DNA of 64,000 nucleotides from Xenorhabdus miraniensis (GCF_002632615.1 NZ_NITZ01000002.1:246211-310210); one strand, 5' to 3'. Shown: positions 10,273 through 24,409, counted from the first letter of the stretch. Translations and numbers: made by a program. The notes: generated by a model from the letters alone, not told the origin.

Positions 10273-11730
10273 ATGTTAACACTGGCCACACTCGATCTCT
10301 TGCTTTCCATCAATGAAGGTGAGCTGATCGAAGAGATCATTTTGACACTGTTGGGTACTCCCCAATTGGCTATTTTCTTTGGTAAGTTTCCAAGACTTAA
10401 ACATACATTGCTGAAAGATCTTCCTGCATGGAAGCAAACCTTGCATCAAAGAATAAAAGAAACTCTTATTCCAGCCCCACTGGCTGAAGAATTTCAGTTA
10501 TACCAACATTTACAGACAGCCAACACGACAGAATTTTACCAACGGCTACCTGAAATCATAGAGAAACTCCAACAACTTTCATCCCCTTTTGCCAATGAGG
10601 CCGACTCACTGTTCAAGGCATTATTTGAACACACCCACTCAGAGCAAATTCTGTTTCTTCAACGATGGCGAATCAGCCTAATCCTGCAAGTAACAACATT
10701 TAACAAGGCATTATTAGAACAAGAAAAAGAACAGTTACTGGCAGAGATCCAGAAACAATTAACTCTCAGCGGTAATCTCGATCCGATATTTGATCACAAT
10801 GATCGCGCCGCAAGCCGATTATGGGATATGAGTAAAAGCCAGCTACATCTGAACTCAAACAATATACAGCTATTCACCCTCTACGCTGACTTTCTCAGGC
10901 AACAACCTGAGCTAGAAAAACTGGCGCAATTGCTTGGCCGTAGCCAAACTGCGAAACCCATTCCCGAAGAAAGCCATGTTCTTGAACCATTCACCCAAAT
11001 TGAAAGAATGCCGGATACCGTGCCAGAGCAGGTCAGCGGGATTCGACAAAGTGATGACATCTTAAGGTTGTTACCTGCTGAGATGGCCATGCTGGGTATT
11101 AAAGAGCTGGAATATGAATTTTATCGACGGCTGGTGGAAAAAAAACTGCTGTCTTATCGCTTGCAAGGAGATAACTGGCAGCAAAGAACTGCGCTAAAAT
11201 CCGTTACTCATCATCATAATGAAGCCCAACCACGAGGACCCTTTATTGTTTGCGTGGATACCTCAGGTTCAATGGGGGGATTTAATGAACAGTGCGCTAA
11301 AGCATTTTGTCTGGCGTTAATGCGTATCGCACTGGCAGATAACCGTTACTGCCATATCATATTATTCTCTACGGAACTCGTTCACTATGATTTGACATCA
11401 CTGGATGGACTCACTCAAGCAGTACATTTTCTGGGACAAACGTTCAAAGGGGGAACTGATCTGGCATCCTGCCTGAATGCAACCGTTGAAAAAATGAAAG
11501 AGAATATCTGGAAAGATGCTGATACTGTTGTCATTTCAGATTTCATTGCCCAACGTTTGTCAGACACTCTAATCCATCAGATAAAAAATCTGCAACAGCA
11601 TCAACAGCACCGCTTCCATGCGGTCTCCCTTTCCCACTATGGAAAACCCGGTATCATGCGGATATTTGATCATATCTGGCGTTTTGACACCGGGATCACA
11701 AGCCGTTTACGGCGAAGATGGCAAAATTAA
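10273..11730 (+). CDS. viaA: ViaA, von Willebrand factor A-domain partner of RavA
   Basis: A 485-residue protein (E. coli ViaA is 483). The N-terminal helical region is followed by a C-terminal vWA domain with the MIDAS motif DTSGSMGG, the conserved GGTDLASC and the end [14 protein letters not shown]. ViaA stimulates the RavA ATPase and binds phospholipid and respiratory enzymes in E. coli. The gene starts 4 bases after ravA and is surely co-transcribed with it. Its 3' end faces asnA with only 3 bases between the stop codons and no visible terminator. Confidence 0.94.
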   Translation: MLTLATLDLLLSINEGELIEEIILTLLGTPQLAIFFGKFPRLKHTLLKDLPAWKQTLHQRIKETLIPAPLAEEFQLYQHLQTANTTEFYQRLPEIIEKLQQLSSPFANEADSLFKALFEHTHSEQILFLQRWRISLILQVTTFNKALLEQEKEQLLAEIQKQLTLSGNLDPIFDHNDRAASRLWDMSKSQLHLNSNNIQLFTLYADFLRQQPELEKLAQLLGRSQTAKPIPEESHVLEPFTQIERMPDTVPEQVSGIRQSDDILRLLPAEMAMLGIKELEYEFYRRLVEKKLLSYRLQGDNWQQRTALKSVTHHHNEAQPRGPFIVCVDTSGSMGGFNEQCAKAFCLALMRIALADNRYCHIILFSTELVHYDLTSLDGLTQAVHFLGQTFKGGTDLASCLNATVEKMKENIWKDADTVVISDFIAQRLSDTLIHQIKNLQQHQQHRFHAVSLSHYGKPGIMRIFDHIWRFDTGITSRLRRRWQN

Positions 11731-11733
11731 ATT

Positions 11734-12726
11734 TTAGAGCACACCTTCAACAGATTCGATAATTTCTGGTGACCAAACCCCACACTGAACCTGACCAATA
11801 TGCGCCATTTGCAGCAGCAGCATGACCAAACGAGATTGACCAATGCCACCACCAATGGATTGCGGCATATCACCTTTGATCAGGGCCTGATGCCAGTCCA
11901 ACTGTAAGCGATCTTCATCACTGGTCAGAGCAAGCTGACGTTGCAGCGCTTCCGCATCAACACGAATACCCATTGAAGAAATTTCAAAAGCATCCTGCAA
12001 AACCGGGTTCCAGACAATAATGTCACCGTTCAGGCCGAAGAAACCATCACTGTTCAGTGTTGTCCAATCGTCGTAATCCGGTGCGCGGACATCATGCGCT
12101 TGATCATCAGACAGCTTGCCACCAATGCCCATCAGGAAAATTGCACCAAACTCTTTAGCGGCCTCACGCTCACGACCTTTAGCATCCAGATCAGGGTAAC
12201 GTTTCAGAAGCTCCTCGCTGTGGATAAAGTGAATTTGATCTGGCAGGAACGGTGCCAGACCAAATTCCTTACTTACAGCTTGTTGTGTTTCTTTTATTGC
12301 TTCGTAGATTTTACCTACTGTCTGTTTTAAATAGTCTAGTGAACGCTGACCTTCACCCATCGTTTTCTCCCAATCCCACTGATCAACAAAAACAGAATGG
12401 ATAGGGGTCAAGCGATCTTCATCAGGACGCAGAGCCTTCATATGGGTATATAACCCTTGTTCAGCTTGAAAACCAAAGCGACCTAGTGTTTTGCGTTTCC
12501 ACTTCGCCAGAGAATGAACCACTTCAAACGTTGCATCTGGCAAAGTTTTCACTTTCACTTGCACGGCTTTTTCATGGCCGGACAGGTTGTCCTGAGTACC
12601 GTCACCAAGGCGGCTCAGGATAGGCCCCTGAACTTCGATTAAACCAAGTTGTTTCTCTAGCAGACGGGAAAAGTATGATTTCACAAAACTAATCTGCTGC
12701 TGTTTTTCAATGAAGGATGTTTTCAT
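11734..12726 (-). CDS. asnA: AsnA, ammonia-dependent aspartate--ammonia ligase
   Basis: A 330-residue asparagine synthetase A, which makes asparagine from aspartate, ammonia and ATP. It is related to class II aminoacyl-tRNA synthetases (AsxRS-like fold). I chose the start at 12726 ([16 protein letters not shown]) because it matches the E. coli N-terminus and length; a longer in-frame reading from 12804 adds 26 unlikely residues. It is transcribed divergently from asnC across a 166-base gap. In E. coli AsnC activates asnA when asparagine is scarce. Confidence 0.96.
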   Translation of the reverse strand: MKTSFIEKQQQISFVKSYFSRLLEKQLGLIEVQGPILSRLGDGTQDNLSGHEKAVQVKVKTLPDATFEVVHSLAKWKRKTLGRFGFQAEQGLYTHMKALRPDEDRLTPIHSVFVDQWDWEKTMGEGQRSLDYLKQTVGKIYEAIKETQQAVSKEFGLAPFLPDQIHFIHSEELLKRYPDLDAKGREREAAKEFGAIFLMGIGGKLSDDQAHDVRAPDYDDWTTLNSDGFFGLNGDIIVWNPVLQDAFEISSMGIRVDAEALQRQLALTSDEDRLQLDWHQALIKGDMPQSIGGGIGQSRLVMLLLQMAHIGQVQCGVWSPEIIESVEGVL

Positions 12727-12892
12727 GATGCTGTTCTCAAAATTTTTTAGTGGCCCTGTGTCCTGTTGATATAGATTAAGCAACAAAATGAGGTACAAAT
12801 TCAATATCTGATAATAAAAATATTGTATAAGATTAATAAACGATAATTTTTACACTAAAAAAATGAATATCATTTAAAAATGGGGGTTAAAA

Positions 12893-13354
12893 ATGGCAGA
12901 AATTTATCAGATCGATAATTTAGACCGTGACATACTTCACGCTTTAATGGAAAACGCACGTACGCCTTATGCAGAATTAGCAAAAAAATTCGCAGTTAGC
13001 CCGGGAACTATCCATGTTCGCGTAGAAAAAATGAAACAATCTGGGATTATCACAGGTACTCGGGTTGATATCAGTGCCAAGCAACTGGGGTTCGATGTGT
13101 GCTGCTTCATTGGCATTATATTAAAAAGCGCCAAAGATTATCCCGCAGCATTGAAAAAACTCGATATGCTCGATGAAGTTGTTGAGGTTTATTACACCAC
13201 AGGCCATTACAGCATTTTCATTAAGGTCATGTGCCGATCTATCGAAGCCCTTCAGGACGTACTTATCAACAAGATCCAAACGATTGATGAAATCCAGTCA
13301 ACAGAAACTTTGATCTCTTTGCAAAACCCGATTACAAGGACAATAAAACCTTAA
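12893..13354 (+). CDS. asnC: AsnC, Lrp/AsnC-family regulator
   Basis: A 153-residue Lrp/AsnC-family protein, near-identical in layout to E. coli AsnC (152 aa). The N-terminal helix-turn-helix (YAELAKKFAVSPGTIHVRVEKM) is followed by the RAM ligand domain with VEVYYTTGHYSIF. It should activate asnA and repress itself, with asparagine as effector. The start is preceded by GGGGG at a good distance. mioC lies downstream; in E. coli its promoter sits between the two genes. Confidence 0.95.
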   Translation: MAEIYQIDNLDRDILHALMENARTPYAELAKKFAVSPGTIHVRVEKMKQSGIITGTRVDISAKQLGFDVCCFIGIILKSAKDYPAALKKLDMLDEVVEVYYTTGHYSIFIKVMCRSIEALQDVLINKIQTIDEIQSTETLISLQNPITRTIKP

Positions 13355-13376
13355 ACCAGAAAAGTGCTTAACCACA

Positions 13377-13385
13377 TTATCCACA
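13377..13385 (+). promoter_or_regulatory. DnaA box in the mioC promoter region
   Basis: The sequence TTATCCACA is a perfect consensus DnaA box between asnC and mioC. E. coli has a DnaA box in the mioC promoter, where DnaA represses mioC transcription towards oriC. A -10-like TACAAT follows at 13411-13416, but I see no convincing -35. Confidence 0.85.
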
Positions 13386-13445
13386 GGTAGATCCCAATAG
13401 ACTCACAGCGTACAATAGTTGCTCTTTAATTTAGCAAGGATCATG

Positions 13446-13886
13446 ATGAGCACGATAACCTTAATTAGCGGCAGTACAATGGGTAGCGCCGAATACGTTG
13501 CCGAACATATGGCTGAGATCTTAGAAAATAACGGGTTTTCAACAGAGATGCTTCATGGTCCTTCATTGGATGATCTTCCTCTTGAAGGCCTGTGGCTTGT
13601 CGTTACTTCAACACATGGAGCGGGGGACTTACCTGAAAATCTCCAACCTCTGGCAGATACGATCACTCTACAACAGCCTGATCTAAGCAATATAACATTC
13701 GGCGCTGTCGGAATTGGCAGTTCTGAATATGACACATTCTGTGGTGCTATAAGATCACTTGAACGCTTATTAGAGGATCACGGAGCAAAACGGATCGGGG
13801 ATCGACTGGAAATAGACATTCTGCAACATGAAATTCCTGAAGATCCAGCCGAAGAATGGGTTAAAGAGTGGTCAAAGTTACTCTGA
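13446..13886 (+). CDS. mioC: MioC, FMN-binding flavodoxin-like protein
   Basis: A 146-residue flavodoxin-fold protein matching E. coli MioC from the N-terminal phosphate-binding loop (TLISGSTMGSAEYVAEH) to the end. The THGAGDLPENL and GIGSSEYDTFCGA flavin loops are conserved. E. coli MioC binds FMN and has been linked to biotin synthase activity. I chose the ATG at 13446 (MSTITLISG) by alignment, with AAGGA upstream; ATG 13443 is also possible. Transcription of this gene runs into oriC. Confidence 0.93.
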   Translation: MSTITLISGSTMGSAEYVAEHMAEILENNGFSTEMLHGPSLDDLPLEGLWLVVTSTHGAGDLPENLQPLADTITLQQPDLSNITFGAVGIGSSEYDTFCGAIRSLERLLEDHGAKRIGDRLEIDILQHEIPEDPAEEWVKEWSKLL

Positions 13887-14220
13887 TCCGATTAAAAATA
13901 TAACGATCAACTGTGGATAACTCATCTGAAAAGCAGGGGTTAACCCGTAGTTATCCATTTGATAATCGAGTTTCAATCAAGTGGCTGTGAATAACTCCGC
14001 ATTTAGATCCCAGCTTATACTGACTTGGATCACGGATCATTCACAGCAAATGATCCTTTACAGCATCATGATCTTTATATGGAAAATCCACTTATCCACA
14101 GATGATCGCGATCCTAATAAAAGATCCAATAAAGAGATCTTTAAATAAAAAGATCTTCTTTTAAATAATGATGATCTCTCCCTACTTGGTCTGAGGTCCA
14201 AACTTGAGTAGAATTCTCTC
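13887..14220. other. oriC: Chromosomal replication origin oriC
   Basis: The mioC-mnmG gap has all the hallmarks of an enterobacterial oriC. Perfect DnaA boxes lie at 13912-13920 (minus) and 14092-14100 (plus). One-mismatch boxes lie at 13951-13959 (TTATCCATT) and 13986-13994 (TTATTCACA on minus). I count 13 GATC sites for Dam/SeqA. An AT-rich unwinding region next to mnmG (about 14104-14180) has repeated GATCTnTTnTTTT-like 13-mers, for example GATCTCTTTATTG and GATCTTTTATTAG on the minus strand. The 13-mers are on the mnmG side, as in E. coli. Confidence 0.95.
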
Positions 14221-14261
14221 CCCAATGCATATGAAGCATTCTCACAATTGAAGGTTCGAAC

Positions 14262-16151
14262 ATGTTTTATCCAGAGCACTTTGACGTCATCATTATCGGC
14301 GGAGGTCATGCCGGTACAGAAGCAGCAATGGCTGCCGCACGTATGGGGCGCCAAACCTTACTACTGACTCACAATATTGATACTTTGGGCCAGATGTCAT
14401 GTAATCCAGCCATTGGTGGGATCGGTAAAGGGCATCTGGTAAAAGAGATCGATGCACTTGGCGGTCTGATGGCAAAAGCCACAGATCAGGCAGGTATTCA
14501 ATTTAGAACACTCAATGCCAGCAAAGGCCCTGCTGTTCGGGCAACGCGGGCACAAGCAGATCGAGTACTTTACCGACATGCCGTAAGAACCGCGTTGGAA
14601 AATCAGCCTAACTTAATGATCTTCCAGCAGCCGGTCGAAGATCTCATTGTTGAGAACGATACTGTTACAGGTGTTGTTACTCGTATGGGATTAAAATTCA
14701 AGGCCAAATCAGTCGTTCTGACTGTAGGAACTTTCCTTGATGGAAAAATTCACATCGGATTGGAAAACTACAGTGGCGGACGTGCCGGAGATCCTCCTGC
14801 GATCTCATTATCTCACCGCTTGCGTGAACTGCCTCTACGCGTAGCACGCCTGAAAACAGGTACGCCACCTCGCATTGATGCGCGATCCATTGATTTCAGC
14901 CAGCTTGAACAACAATTAGGTGATAATCCGACACCTGTATTTTCATTCATGGGGAATGTGGATCAACATCCACGACAAATTCCATGCTATATCACTCATA
15001 CCAATGAAAAAACCCATGAAGTGATCCGCAACAACTTGGATCGCAGCCCGATGTACGCAGGGATCATCGAAGGGATCGGCCCTCGTTACTGTCCTTCCAT
15101 CGAAGATAAAGTCATGCGTTTTGCCGATCGGAACGCTCACCAGATCTTCTTGGAACCAGAAGGACTTACCAGTAACGAAATCTATCCAAACGGCATCTCA
15201 ACCAGTCTGCCATTTGATGTACAGATGCAGATCGTCCATTCAATGAAAGGGATGGAAAATGCTCGCATCATTCGTCCGGGTTACGCGATCGAATATGACT
15301 TCTTCGATCCACGCGATTTAAAACAGACACTGGAAAGCAAATTTATCCACGGTTTGTTCTTTGCAGGTCAGATCAACGGGACCACAGGATACGAAGAAGC
15401 CGCAGCACAGGGATTGCTGGCAGGTCTCAATGCTGCACGCTATGCCGCTGGTGAAGAAGGGTGGTTCCCACGTCGTGATCAGGCTTATATCGGCGTTCTG
15501 GTTGATGATTTATGCACGCTGGGGACGAAAGAACCTTACCGTATGTTTACATCCCGCGCGGAATACCGCTTGATGCTGCGCGAAGACAATGCTGATCTTC
15601 GCTTGACAGAACAAGGCCGTAAACTAGGATTAGTTGATGATCTCCGTTGGGAACATTATTCCCGTAAAGTTGAAATGATCGAACAAGAACGTCAGCGTCT
15701 GCGTAATATCTGGGTACATCCTCACTCTGATAGTTTGGGGGATATCAACCAGATCTTGAGAACAGCACTGTCAAAAGAAGCTAATGGTGAAGATTTACTG
15801 CGTCGTCCTGAAATGAATTACCAATTGCTGACATCCCTGCCGCGTTTTGCGCCTGGGATCACAGAGCCGCAAGCCGCAGATCAGGTTGAGATCCAAGTGA
15901 AGTACGAAGGTTATATCGCTCGTCAGCAGGAAGAGATCGAGAAACAACTGCGTAATGAAAATACTGCATTGCCGGTTGATCTGGATTACCAGCAAGTCAG
16001 CGGGCTTTCCAATGAAGTTATTGCAAAATTGAATGACCATAAACCAAGCTCTATTGGTCAAGCTTCACGTATTTCAGGCATTACACCAGCGGCCATTTCT
16101 ATTTTGCTGGTATGGTTGAAAAAACAAGGTTTATTGCGTCGTAGCGCCTAA
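14262..16151 (+). CDS. mnmG: MnmG (GidA), tRNA U34 carboxymethylaminomethyl-modifying enzyme
   Basis: A 629-residue FAD-dependent enzyme, the same size as E. coli MnmG. The N-terminal dinucleotide-binding motif [10 protein letters not shown] is followed by the family signatures [11 protein letters not shown] and [21 protein letters not shown]. With MnmE (also in this window, 52380-53744) it makes the cmnm5 modification at wobble uridine 34, using methylene-THF and glycine. It sits immediately right of oriC with rsmG 11 bases downstream. Confidence 0.97.
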   Translation: MFYPEHFDVIIIGGGHAGTEAAMAAARMGRQTLLLTHNIDTLGQMSCNPAIGGIGKGHLVKEIDALGGLMAKATDQAGIQFRTLNASKGPAVRATRAQADRVLYRHAVRTALENQPNLMIFQQPVEDLIVENDTVTGVVTRMGLKFKAKSVVLTVGTFLDGKIHIGLENYSGGRAGDPPAISLSHRLRELPLRVARLKTGTPPRIDARSIDFSQLEQQLGDNPTPVFSFMGNVDQHPRQIPCYITHTNEKTHEVIRNNLDRSPMYAGIIEGIGPRYCPSIEDKVMRFADRNAHQIFLEPEGLTSNEIYPNGISTSLPFDVQMQIVHSMKGMENARIIRPGYAIEYDFFDPRDLKQTLESKFIHGLFFAGQINGTTGYEEAAAQGLLAGLNAARYAAGEEGWFPRRDQAYIGVLVDDLCTLGTKEPYRMFTSRAEYRLMLREDNADLRLTEQGRKLGLVDDLRWEHYSRKVEMIEQERQRLRNIWVHPHSDSLGDINQILRTALSKEANGEDLLRRPEMNYQLLTSLPRFAPGITEPQAADQVEIQVKYEGYIARQQEEIEKQLRNENTALPVDLDYQQVSGLSNEVIAKLNDHKPSSIGQASRISGITPAAISILLVWLKKQGLLRRSA

Positions 16152-16162
16152 GGGGAAAGATT

Positions 16163-16783
16163 TTGCTTAACAAATTGGAATCGCTGTTGGCGACAACCAG
16201 CATTGAGTTATCGTTGGAACAGAAACAGCAGCTTGTAGCCTACGTTGATATGCTCAACAAATGGAATAAGGCCTACAATTTGACCTCTGTTCGTGATCCA
16301 AAGCAGATGTTGGTTCGGCATATCATGGATAGCATTGTTGTTAACCCATTTCTTCAGGGAACGCGATTTATTGATGTGGGAACAGGGCCTGGCTTGCCGG
16401 GCATCCCATTGGCTATTGTGCGACCAGACTCCCATTTCACTTTATTGGACAGTTTGGGAAAACGTGTTCGTTTTTTACGTCAGGTTCAGCATGAATTAGG
16501 TTTAGCCAATATCGAACCTGTGCAAAGCCGGGTTGAAGAATTTATCCCTGAACCGCCTTTTGATGGTGTGATTAGCCGTGCATTTGCATCTCTGCAAGAC
16601 ATGCTCTCATGGTGCCATCATCTTCCTAAGCCGCTTGAAGGACGTTTTTACGCACTGAAAGGTGTGTTACCGGAAGATGAGTTGGCTCAATTGCCCACAG
16701 GGATCGTCCTTGAGAAAGCGATTTCTCTTCAGGTTGCAGAGTTGGATGAACAGCGTCATCTGGTTATTCTTAAGTCAAACTAA
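16163..16783 (+). CDS. rsmG: RsmG (GidB), 16S rRNA G527 methyltransferase
   Basis: A 206-residue SAM-dependent methyltransferase that makes m7G527 in 16S rRNA; its loss gives low-level streptomycin resistance. The SAM motif [17 protein letters not shown] is intact. The start is a TTG at 16163, with a Shine-Dalgarno AGGGGA at 16151-16156 overlapping the mnmG stop. The protein from there (MLNKLESLL) aligns with the E. coli N-terminus. It is co-transcribed with mnmG. Confidence 0.95.
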   Translation: MLNKLESLLATTSIELSLEQKQQLVAYVDMLNKWNKAYNLTSVRDPKQMLVRHIMDSIVVNPFLQGTRFIDVGTGPGLPGIPLAIVRPDSHFTLLDSLGKRVRFLRQVQHELGLANIEPVQSRVEEFIPEPPFDGVISRAFASLQDMLSWCHHLPKPLEGRFYALKGVLPEDELAQLPTGIVLEKAISLQVAELDEQRHLVILKSN

Positions 16784-16810
16784 CTTTGTTATTTGTCAAT
16801 AAAAATATAA

Positions 16811-16861
16811 ATAATTAGTGATGCTAACCACATTTAAGATGTTGCTAGCATTACTAATTAT
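16811..16861 (+). terminator. Stem-loop after rsmG (possible terminator)
   Basis: An inverted repeat with arms ATAATTAGTGATGCTA (16811-16826) and TAGCATTACTAATTAT (16846-16861) and one mismatch. The loop is 19 bases. It is followed only by a pyrimidine-rich TTCCTTTCC, not a T run, so termination is uncertain. It is the only strong stem between rsmG and the atp promoter. Confidence 0.45.
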
Positions 16862-17133
16862 TCCTTTCCATGGTTTTAATTTTATTTACTGGTTGTTCAC
16901 AGAAAAACAACGTTATTTTTATATTGATATGATTTTTCTTTCTGATGATAGCTATCGATTTTCTTTATAAATAAAATTTAGAGAAAGTGAGCAAAATAAA
17001 CATTTAACCTTTTTCATCGATATATCAGATAAAATTTTATAGGTATAATATTAATTGATTGATTTTAAGTAAAAAAAATAAAAAATTTTTATCACATACT
17101 TAATGATAAAAATAATTGATGGATTTTGTTTGG

Positions 17134-17149
17134 TGTGATACGTATCACG
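17134..17149. promoter_or_regulatory. CRP/FNR-like palindrome upstream of atp
   Basis: The sequence TGTGATACGTATCACG contains the perfect 14-base palindrome GTGATACGTATCAC and fits the CRP consensus TGTGA-N6-TCACA with one mismatch. It lies about 150 bases before the likely transcription start, further than usual for a CRP activator site. Another palindrome-binding regulator is therefore possible. Confidence 0.5.
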
Positions 17150-17263
17150 TTTAATTTCGCGTTTATCCCATTAATCGTTGCAGAATATTAAAGGGTATTT
17201 GTGAGCAATCTAGCACCAAAGTTAGAAATTTAAATAATTATTCACTTTTTCGCTACTTATGGA

Positions 17264-17291
17264 TTGAATTCATTTTGGCGGCCCGTATAAT
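17264..17291 (+). promoter_or_regulatory. Likely promoter of the atp operon
   Basis: A -35 TTGAAT (17264-17269) and a consensus -10 TATAAT (17286-17291), spaced by 16 bases, lie about 100 bases before atpI. It is the only good sigma70-type promoter seen in the gap. Confidence 0.65.
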
Positions 17292-17394
17292 TTGCACGTT
17301 TTTGTCACTTGACACTCTTAAGCAAAGCCAGTTTTATACAACATTCAGCAAGACCTGATATGTGATGGTGTACCTCAGGGAGAAAACAAAAGTC

Positions 17395-18628
<1,234 letters not shown>

Positions 18629-18660
18629 TTTTTATCAATCATTAATCGTGTTTTAACTGA

Positions 18661-18921
<261 letters not shown>

Positions 18922-18976
18922 AATAGCAGAACTGCAAATTACGCCAATTCATTAATTGAAATAGAGGTATTGTGCC

Positions 18977-19447
18977 GTGAATATTAACGCAACAATCCTC
19001 GGCCAGGCCATCGCGTTTGTCCTGTTTGTTTTGTTCTGCATGAAGTATGTATGGCCACCAATCATGGCGGCCATTGAAAAACGTCAGAAAGAGATTGCTG
19101 ACGGTTTGGCTTCAGCAGAGCGTGCCAAAAAGAACCTGGACTTAGCGCAAGCCAATGCGTCCGACCAACTGAAAAAAGCGAAAGCTGATGCACAAGTTAT
19201 CATCGAGCAGGCTAATAAACAAAAAGCCCAAATTATTGATGATGCTAAAGCAGAAGCCGAGCTGGAACGTAACAAAATTGTCGCGCAAGCTCATGCTGAA
19301 ATTGAAGCTGAACGCAAGCGCGCTCGTGAAGAGTTACGTAAACAAGTTGCGATGCTGGCTATCGCAGGTGCCGAGAAAATCATCGAACGTTCCGTGGATG
19401 AAGCTGCTAACAGCGACATCGTTGATAAACTGGTCGCTGAACTGTAA
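18977..19447 (+). CDS. atpF: AtpF, ATP synthase Fo subunit b
   Basis: A 156-residue protein (same length as E. coli). It has one N-terminal membrane helix ([16 protein letters not shown]) and a long charged helix rich in Ala, Lys and Glu that dimerises as the peripheral stalk. The start is a GTG at 18977, and the protein from there ([14 protein letters not shown]) aligns with the E. coli start. It links subunit a to delta and alpha. Confidence 0.96.
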   Translation: MNINATILGQAIAFVLFVLFCMKYVWPPIMAAIEKRQKEIADGLASAERAKKNLDLAQANASDQLKKAKADAQVIIEQANKQKAQIIDDAKAEAELERNKIVAQAHAEIEAERKRAREELRKQVAMLAIAGAEKIIERSVDEAANSDIVDKLVAEL

Positions 19448-19459
19448 GGAGGGAGGGGC

Positions 19460-19993
19460 ATGTCTGAATTCGCTACGGTAGCTCGCCCCTACGCCAAAGC
19501 AGCTTTTGACTTTGCTGTAGAACACCAATCTCTTGAACACTGGCAAAATATGCTGGCGTTCACTGCCGAGGTCACTCGCAATGAGCAGGTTGGTGAGCTG
19601 CTTTCCGGTTCATTGGCACCGGAAACGTTAGCCAAAACCTTCATCACCATTTGTGGTGAGCAGGTTGATGCGCATGCTCAGAACTTTATTCGTGTAATGG
19701 CAGAAAATGGTCGCTTGCTGGTACTGCCAGAAGTCTTCCAGCAATTTATCCAATTGCGTGCGTCACTTGAATCAACCATTGATGTTGAAGTGATTTCTGC
19801 GTCCGAACTGAATGAGCAGCAGCAGGCTAAAATTTCTGCGGCGATGGAAAAACGTCTGTCACGCAAAGTGAAGCTGAATTGCAAAATTGACAAGTCTGTT
19901 ATTGCCGGTGTGATTATCCGCGCAGGTGACATGGTGATCGATGGCAGTATTCGTGGCCGTCTGGATCGTTTAACAGACGTCTTGCAGTCTTAA
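19460..19993 (+). CDS. atpH: AtpH, ATP synthase F1 subunit delta
   Basis: A 177-residue subunit that caps the F1 head and binds the b-dimer stalk. It matches E. coli AtpH in length and in the [16 protein letters not shown] start and the C-terminal [17 protein letters not shown] segment. The ATG at 19460 follows an AGGAGG-type Shine-Dalgarno 12 bases after the atpF stop. Confidence 0.96.
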   Translation: MSEFATVARPYAKAAFDFAVEHQSLEHWQNMLAFTAEVTRNEQVGELLSGSLAPETLAKTFITICGEQVDAHAQNFIRVMAENGRLLVLPEVFQQFIQLRASLESTIDVEVISASELNEQQQAKISAAMEKRLSRKVKLNCKIDKSVIAGVIIRAGDMVIDGSIRGRLDRLTDVLQS

Positions 19994-20007
19994 GGGGACT
20001 GGAGCAT

Positions 20008-21549
20008 ATGCAACTGAATTCCACCGAAATCAGCGAACTGATCAAACAGCGTATTGCTCAGTTCAATGTCGTGAGCGAAGCTCACAATGAAGGTACGATT
20101 GTTTCCGTTAACGACGGTATCATTCGTATCCACGGTTTAGCCGATGTCATGCAGGGTGAAATGATCTCTCTGCCTGGCAACCGTTACGCAATTGCACTGA
20201 ACCTGGAGCGCGACTCCGTAGGTGCGGTTGTCATGGGTCCGTATGCTGACTTAGCTGAAGGCATGAAAGTCAAATGTACTGGCCGTATTTTGGAAGTACC
20301 TGTTGGTCGTGGTCTGCTTGGTCGTGTTGTTAACACACTGGGTGAGCCAATCGACGGTAAGGGCGCTGTTGAGCACGATGGCTTCTCACCTGTTGAAGTG
20401 ATTGCGCCGGGCGTTATCGATCGTCAATCCGTTGACCAGCCTGTCCAGACAGGTTACAAATCTGTTGATGCCATGATCCCAATCGGCCGTGGTCAGCGTG
20501 AGCTGGTAATCGGCGACCGTCAGACGGGTAAAACTGCTCTGGCTATCGATGCGATCATCAACCAACGTAATTCTGGTATCAAATGTATCTATGTTGCGAT
20601 TGGTCAGAAAGCCTCTACCATTGCTAACGTAGTTCGTAAACTGGAAGAGCACGGTGCGCTGGAAAATACCATCGTTGTTGTTGCGTCCGCTTCAGAATCA
20701 GCGGCTCTGCAATATTTGGCACCATACTCTGGTTGTGCGATGGGTGAATACTTCCGTGATCGTGGTGAAGATGCACTGATTGTTTACGATGACCTGTCTA
20801 AACAGGCTGTTGCATACCGTCAGATTTCCCTGTTGCTGCGTCGTCCACCTGGACGTGAAGCATTCCCTGGTGACGTTTTCTATCTGCACTCCCGTCTGTT
20901 GGAGCGTGCAGCGCGTGTTAACGCTGAATATGTTGAAAAATTCACCAATGGCGAAGTGAAAGGCCAAACAGGTTCTCTGACTGCACTGCCAATCATTGAA
21001 ACTCAGGCGGGTGACGTTTCTGCGTTCGTACCAACAAACGTTATCTCTATTACTGATGGTCAGATCTTCCTTGAATCTTCCCTGTTCAACGCAGGTATCC
21101 GTCCGGCGGTTAACCCAGGGATTTCCGTATCCCGTGTAGGTGGTGCTGCTCAGACTAAGATCATCAAGAAACTGTCTGGTGGTATCCGTACCGCTCTGGC
21201 TCAGTACCGTGAACTGGCTGCATTCTCCCAGTTTGCTTCTGATCTGGATGATGCAACACGTAAGCAGTTGGATCATGGTCAGAAAGTAACTGAACTGTTG
21301 AAACAGAAACAGTATCTGCCGATGTCTATTGCACAACAGGCTCTGTCCCTGTTTGCTGCTGAGCGTGGCTATCTGGAAGATGTCGAAATCGCGAAAGTGG
21401 TCAGTTTCGAAGCTGCGTTGTTGGCATATGCTAGCCGTGAACATGCTGATCTTCTGAAAGAGATTGACCAGTCTGGTGATTACAACGGAGAGATTGAAGC
21501 TAAGCTGAAAGCTCTGTTGGAATCCTTCAAGGCGACTCAGTCCTGGTAA
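20008..21549 (+). CDS. atpA: AtpA, ATP synthase F1 subunit alpha
   Basis: A 513-residue non-catalytic nucleotide-binding subunit, the same length as in E. coli. The P-loop is GDRQTGKT, the arginine-finger region [14 protein letters not shown] is present, and the beta-barrel N-terminus is intact. It alternates with AtpD in the F1 hexamer. Base use has the high-expression character expected of the operon. A long antisense ORF here is a coding shadow. Confidence 0.98.
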   Translation: MQLNSTEISELIKQRIAQFNVVSEAHNEGTIVSVNDGIIRIHGLADVMQGEMISLPGNRYAIALNLERDSVGAVVMGPYADLAEGMKVKCTGRILEVPVGRGLLGRVVNTLGEPIDGKGAVEHDGFSPVEVIAPGVIDRQSVDQPVQTGYKSVDAMIPIGRGQRELVIGDRQTGKTALAIDAIINQRNSGIKCIYVAIGQKASTIANVVRKLEEHGALENTIVVVASASESAALQYLAPYSGCAMGEYFRDRGEDALIVYDDLSKQAVAYRQISLLLRRPPGREAFPGDVFYLHSRLLERAARVNAEYVEKFTNGEVKGQTGSLTALPIIETQAGDVSAFVPTNVISITDGQIFLESSLFNAGIRPAVNPGISVSRVGGAAQTKIIKKLSGGIRTALAQYRELAAFSQFASDLDDATRKQLDHGQKVTELLKQKQYLPMSIAQQALSLFAAERGYLEDVEIAKVVSFEAALLAYASREHADLLKEIDQSGDYNGEIEAKLKALLESFKATQSW

Positions 21550-21622
21550 CACTATTCGGCCCTGTTTGATTCCGTTGATGAATAAAAAACATGGGCCGTC
21601 TGGTTAATGAGGAGAAGCAGAA

Positions 21623-22486
21623 ATGGCCGGCGCAAAAGAGATACGTACCAAAATCGCCAGTGTGCAAAACACGCAAAAAATCACTAAAGCGATGGAAATG
21701 GTCGCCGCGTCCAAAATGCGTAAAACGCAGGATCGCATGGCGGCCAGCCGTCCTTATGCAGAGACCATTCGCAGTGTGATTGGACACCTTGCGTTAGGTA
21801 ATCTGGAGTACAAACATCCATACCTTGAAGAGCGCGAAGTGAAGCGTGTTGGGTATGTGGTTGTTTCGACCGACCGTGGTTTATGTGGCGGTTTGAACAT
21901 TAACTTGTTCAAAAAATTGCTGATAGAAATGAAAGACTGGTCTGATAAAGGCGTTCAGGTTGACTTGGCGCTTGTTGGATCGAAAGCGGTTTCTTTCTTT
22001 TCTTCTGTTGGCGGCAACATTGTTGCCCAAGTAACAGGGATGGGAGATAACCCATCATTGTCCGAATTGATCGGGCCAGTCCACGTCATGATGCAAGCAT
22101 ATGACGAAGGGCGTCTGGATAAACTGTATATAGTGACAAACAAGTTCATGAATACAATGTCTCAGGTTCCGACGATCACTCAGTTATTGCCTCTGCCAGC
22201 CGGAGACGATGAAACACTGAAGAAGAAGTCCTGGGATTATCTGTATGAACCTGATCCTAAGGCGCTGTTGGATACCCTGCTGCGCCGCTATATAGAATCG
22301 CAAGTTTATCAGGGCGTCGTTGAAAACCTGGCTAGTGAACAGGCCGCACGAATGGTAGCGATGAAAGCCGCGACCGATAACGGTGGCAACCTGATCAAAG
22401 AGTTGCAGTTGGTTTACAACAAGGCTCGTCAGGCCAGCATCACTCAGGAACTCACCGAAATCGTTTCGGGTGCTTCTGCGGTTTAA
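21623..22486 (+). CDS. atpG: AtpG, ATP synthase F1 subunit gamma
   Basis: A 287-residue central-stalk subunit (E. coli 287). The N-terminal coiled coil ([20 protein letters not shown]) and the C-terminal helix ([19 protein letters not shown]) form the rotor shaft, and the DRGLCGGLN block is conserved. It sits between atpA and atpD in the usual order. Confidence 0.97.
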   Translation: MAGAKEIRTKIASVQNTQKITKAMEMVAASKMRKTQDRMAASRPYAETIRSVIGHLALGNLEYKHPYLEEREVKRVGYVVVSTDRGLCGGLNINLFKKLLIEMKDWSDKGVQVDLALVGSKAVSFFSSVGGNIVAQVTGMGDNPSLSELIGPVHVMMQAYDEGRLDKLYIVTNKFMNTMSQVPTITQLLPLPAGDDETLKKKSWDYLYEPDPKALLDTLLRRYIESQVYQGVVENLASEQAARMVAMKAATDNGGNLIKELQLVYNKARQASITQELTEIVSGASAV

Positions 22487-22493
22487 CAGCTAG

Positions 22494-23903
<1,410 letters not shown>

Positions 23904-23924
23904 TACGGCTGACGGGAGGTTGAT

Positions 23925-24347
23925 ATGGCTGCAATGACGTTCTCCCTGAACGTAGTCAGTGCTGAAAAACAGATGTTTGAAGGACTGGTACAGAAAATTC
24001 AGGTGACAGGCAGTGAAGGTGAACTGGGGATCTATCCTCAGCACACACCACTGCTTACTGCCATAAAACCGGGCATGATACGTATTGTTAAGCAGTTTGG
24101 TGAAGAAGAATTTATCTACCTGTCAGGTGGAATTCTTGAAGTTCAGCCAAACGGCGTTATCGTACTGGCTGATACAGCGATCCGTGGTAAGGATTTGGAC
24201 GAAGCTAAAGTGCTTGAAGCCAAGCGCAAGGCAGAAGAACATATCCGTAATTCTCACGGCGATGTTGATTATGCTCAGGCATCTGCTGAATTGTCGAAAG
24301 CGATCGCGAAACTTCGCGTTATCGAATTGACAAAAAAAATGATGTAA
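23925..24347 (+). CDS. atpC: AtpC, ATP synthase F1 subunit epsilon
   Basis: A 140-residue subunit (E. coli 139). The N-terminal beta-sandwich ([34 protein letters not shown]) and two C-terminal helices can insert into F1 to inhibit ATP hydrolysis. It is the last gene of the operon, followed by a repeat (24351-24409) and a strong terminator. Confidence 0.96.
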   Translation: MAAMTFSLNVVSAEKQMFEGLVQKIQVTGSEGELGIYPQHTPLLTAIKPGMIRIVKQFGEEEFIYLSGGILEVQPNGVIVLADTAIRGKDLDEAKVLEAKRKAEEHIRNSHGDVDYAQASAELSKAIAKLRVIELTKKMM

Positions 24348-24350
24348 TAA

Positions 24351-24409
24351 ATACCCAATAGATTTTGAATTGCGCCCAACTGAGCTGCAACTTGAAAGAT
24401 AACGGGTAT
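24351..24409. repeat. Short palindromic intergenic repeat
   Basis: An imperfect palindrome whose outer arms are ATACCCAATAGATTTT and the reverse complement of GAAAGATAACGGGTAT, with CAACTGAGCTGCAACTTG in the middle. I recall similar short elements (ataccc... cttgaa...gggtat) as common between genes in Xenorhabdus and Photorhabdus, but I cannot count copies here. It lies between the atpC stop and the operon terminator, so it is in the transcript. Confidence 0.55.

Larger units (their letters stand above)
16784..17263. other. AT-rich gap between rsmG and the atp promoter
   Basis: About 480 bases with no ORF worth naming. It holds the stem-loop after rsmG and a CRP-like palindrome (listed separately). 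The rest is AT-rich, with runs such as 17071-17090. In E. coli this gap holds the atp promoters. Confidence 0.6.

Noticed and set aside
20698..21552. 284-codon ORF antisense to atpA
   Set aside because: Shadow of atpA for the same reason.
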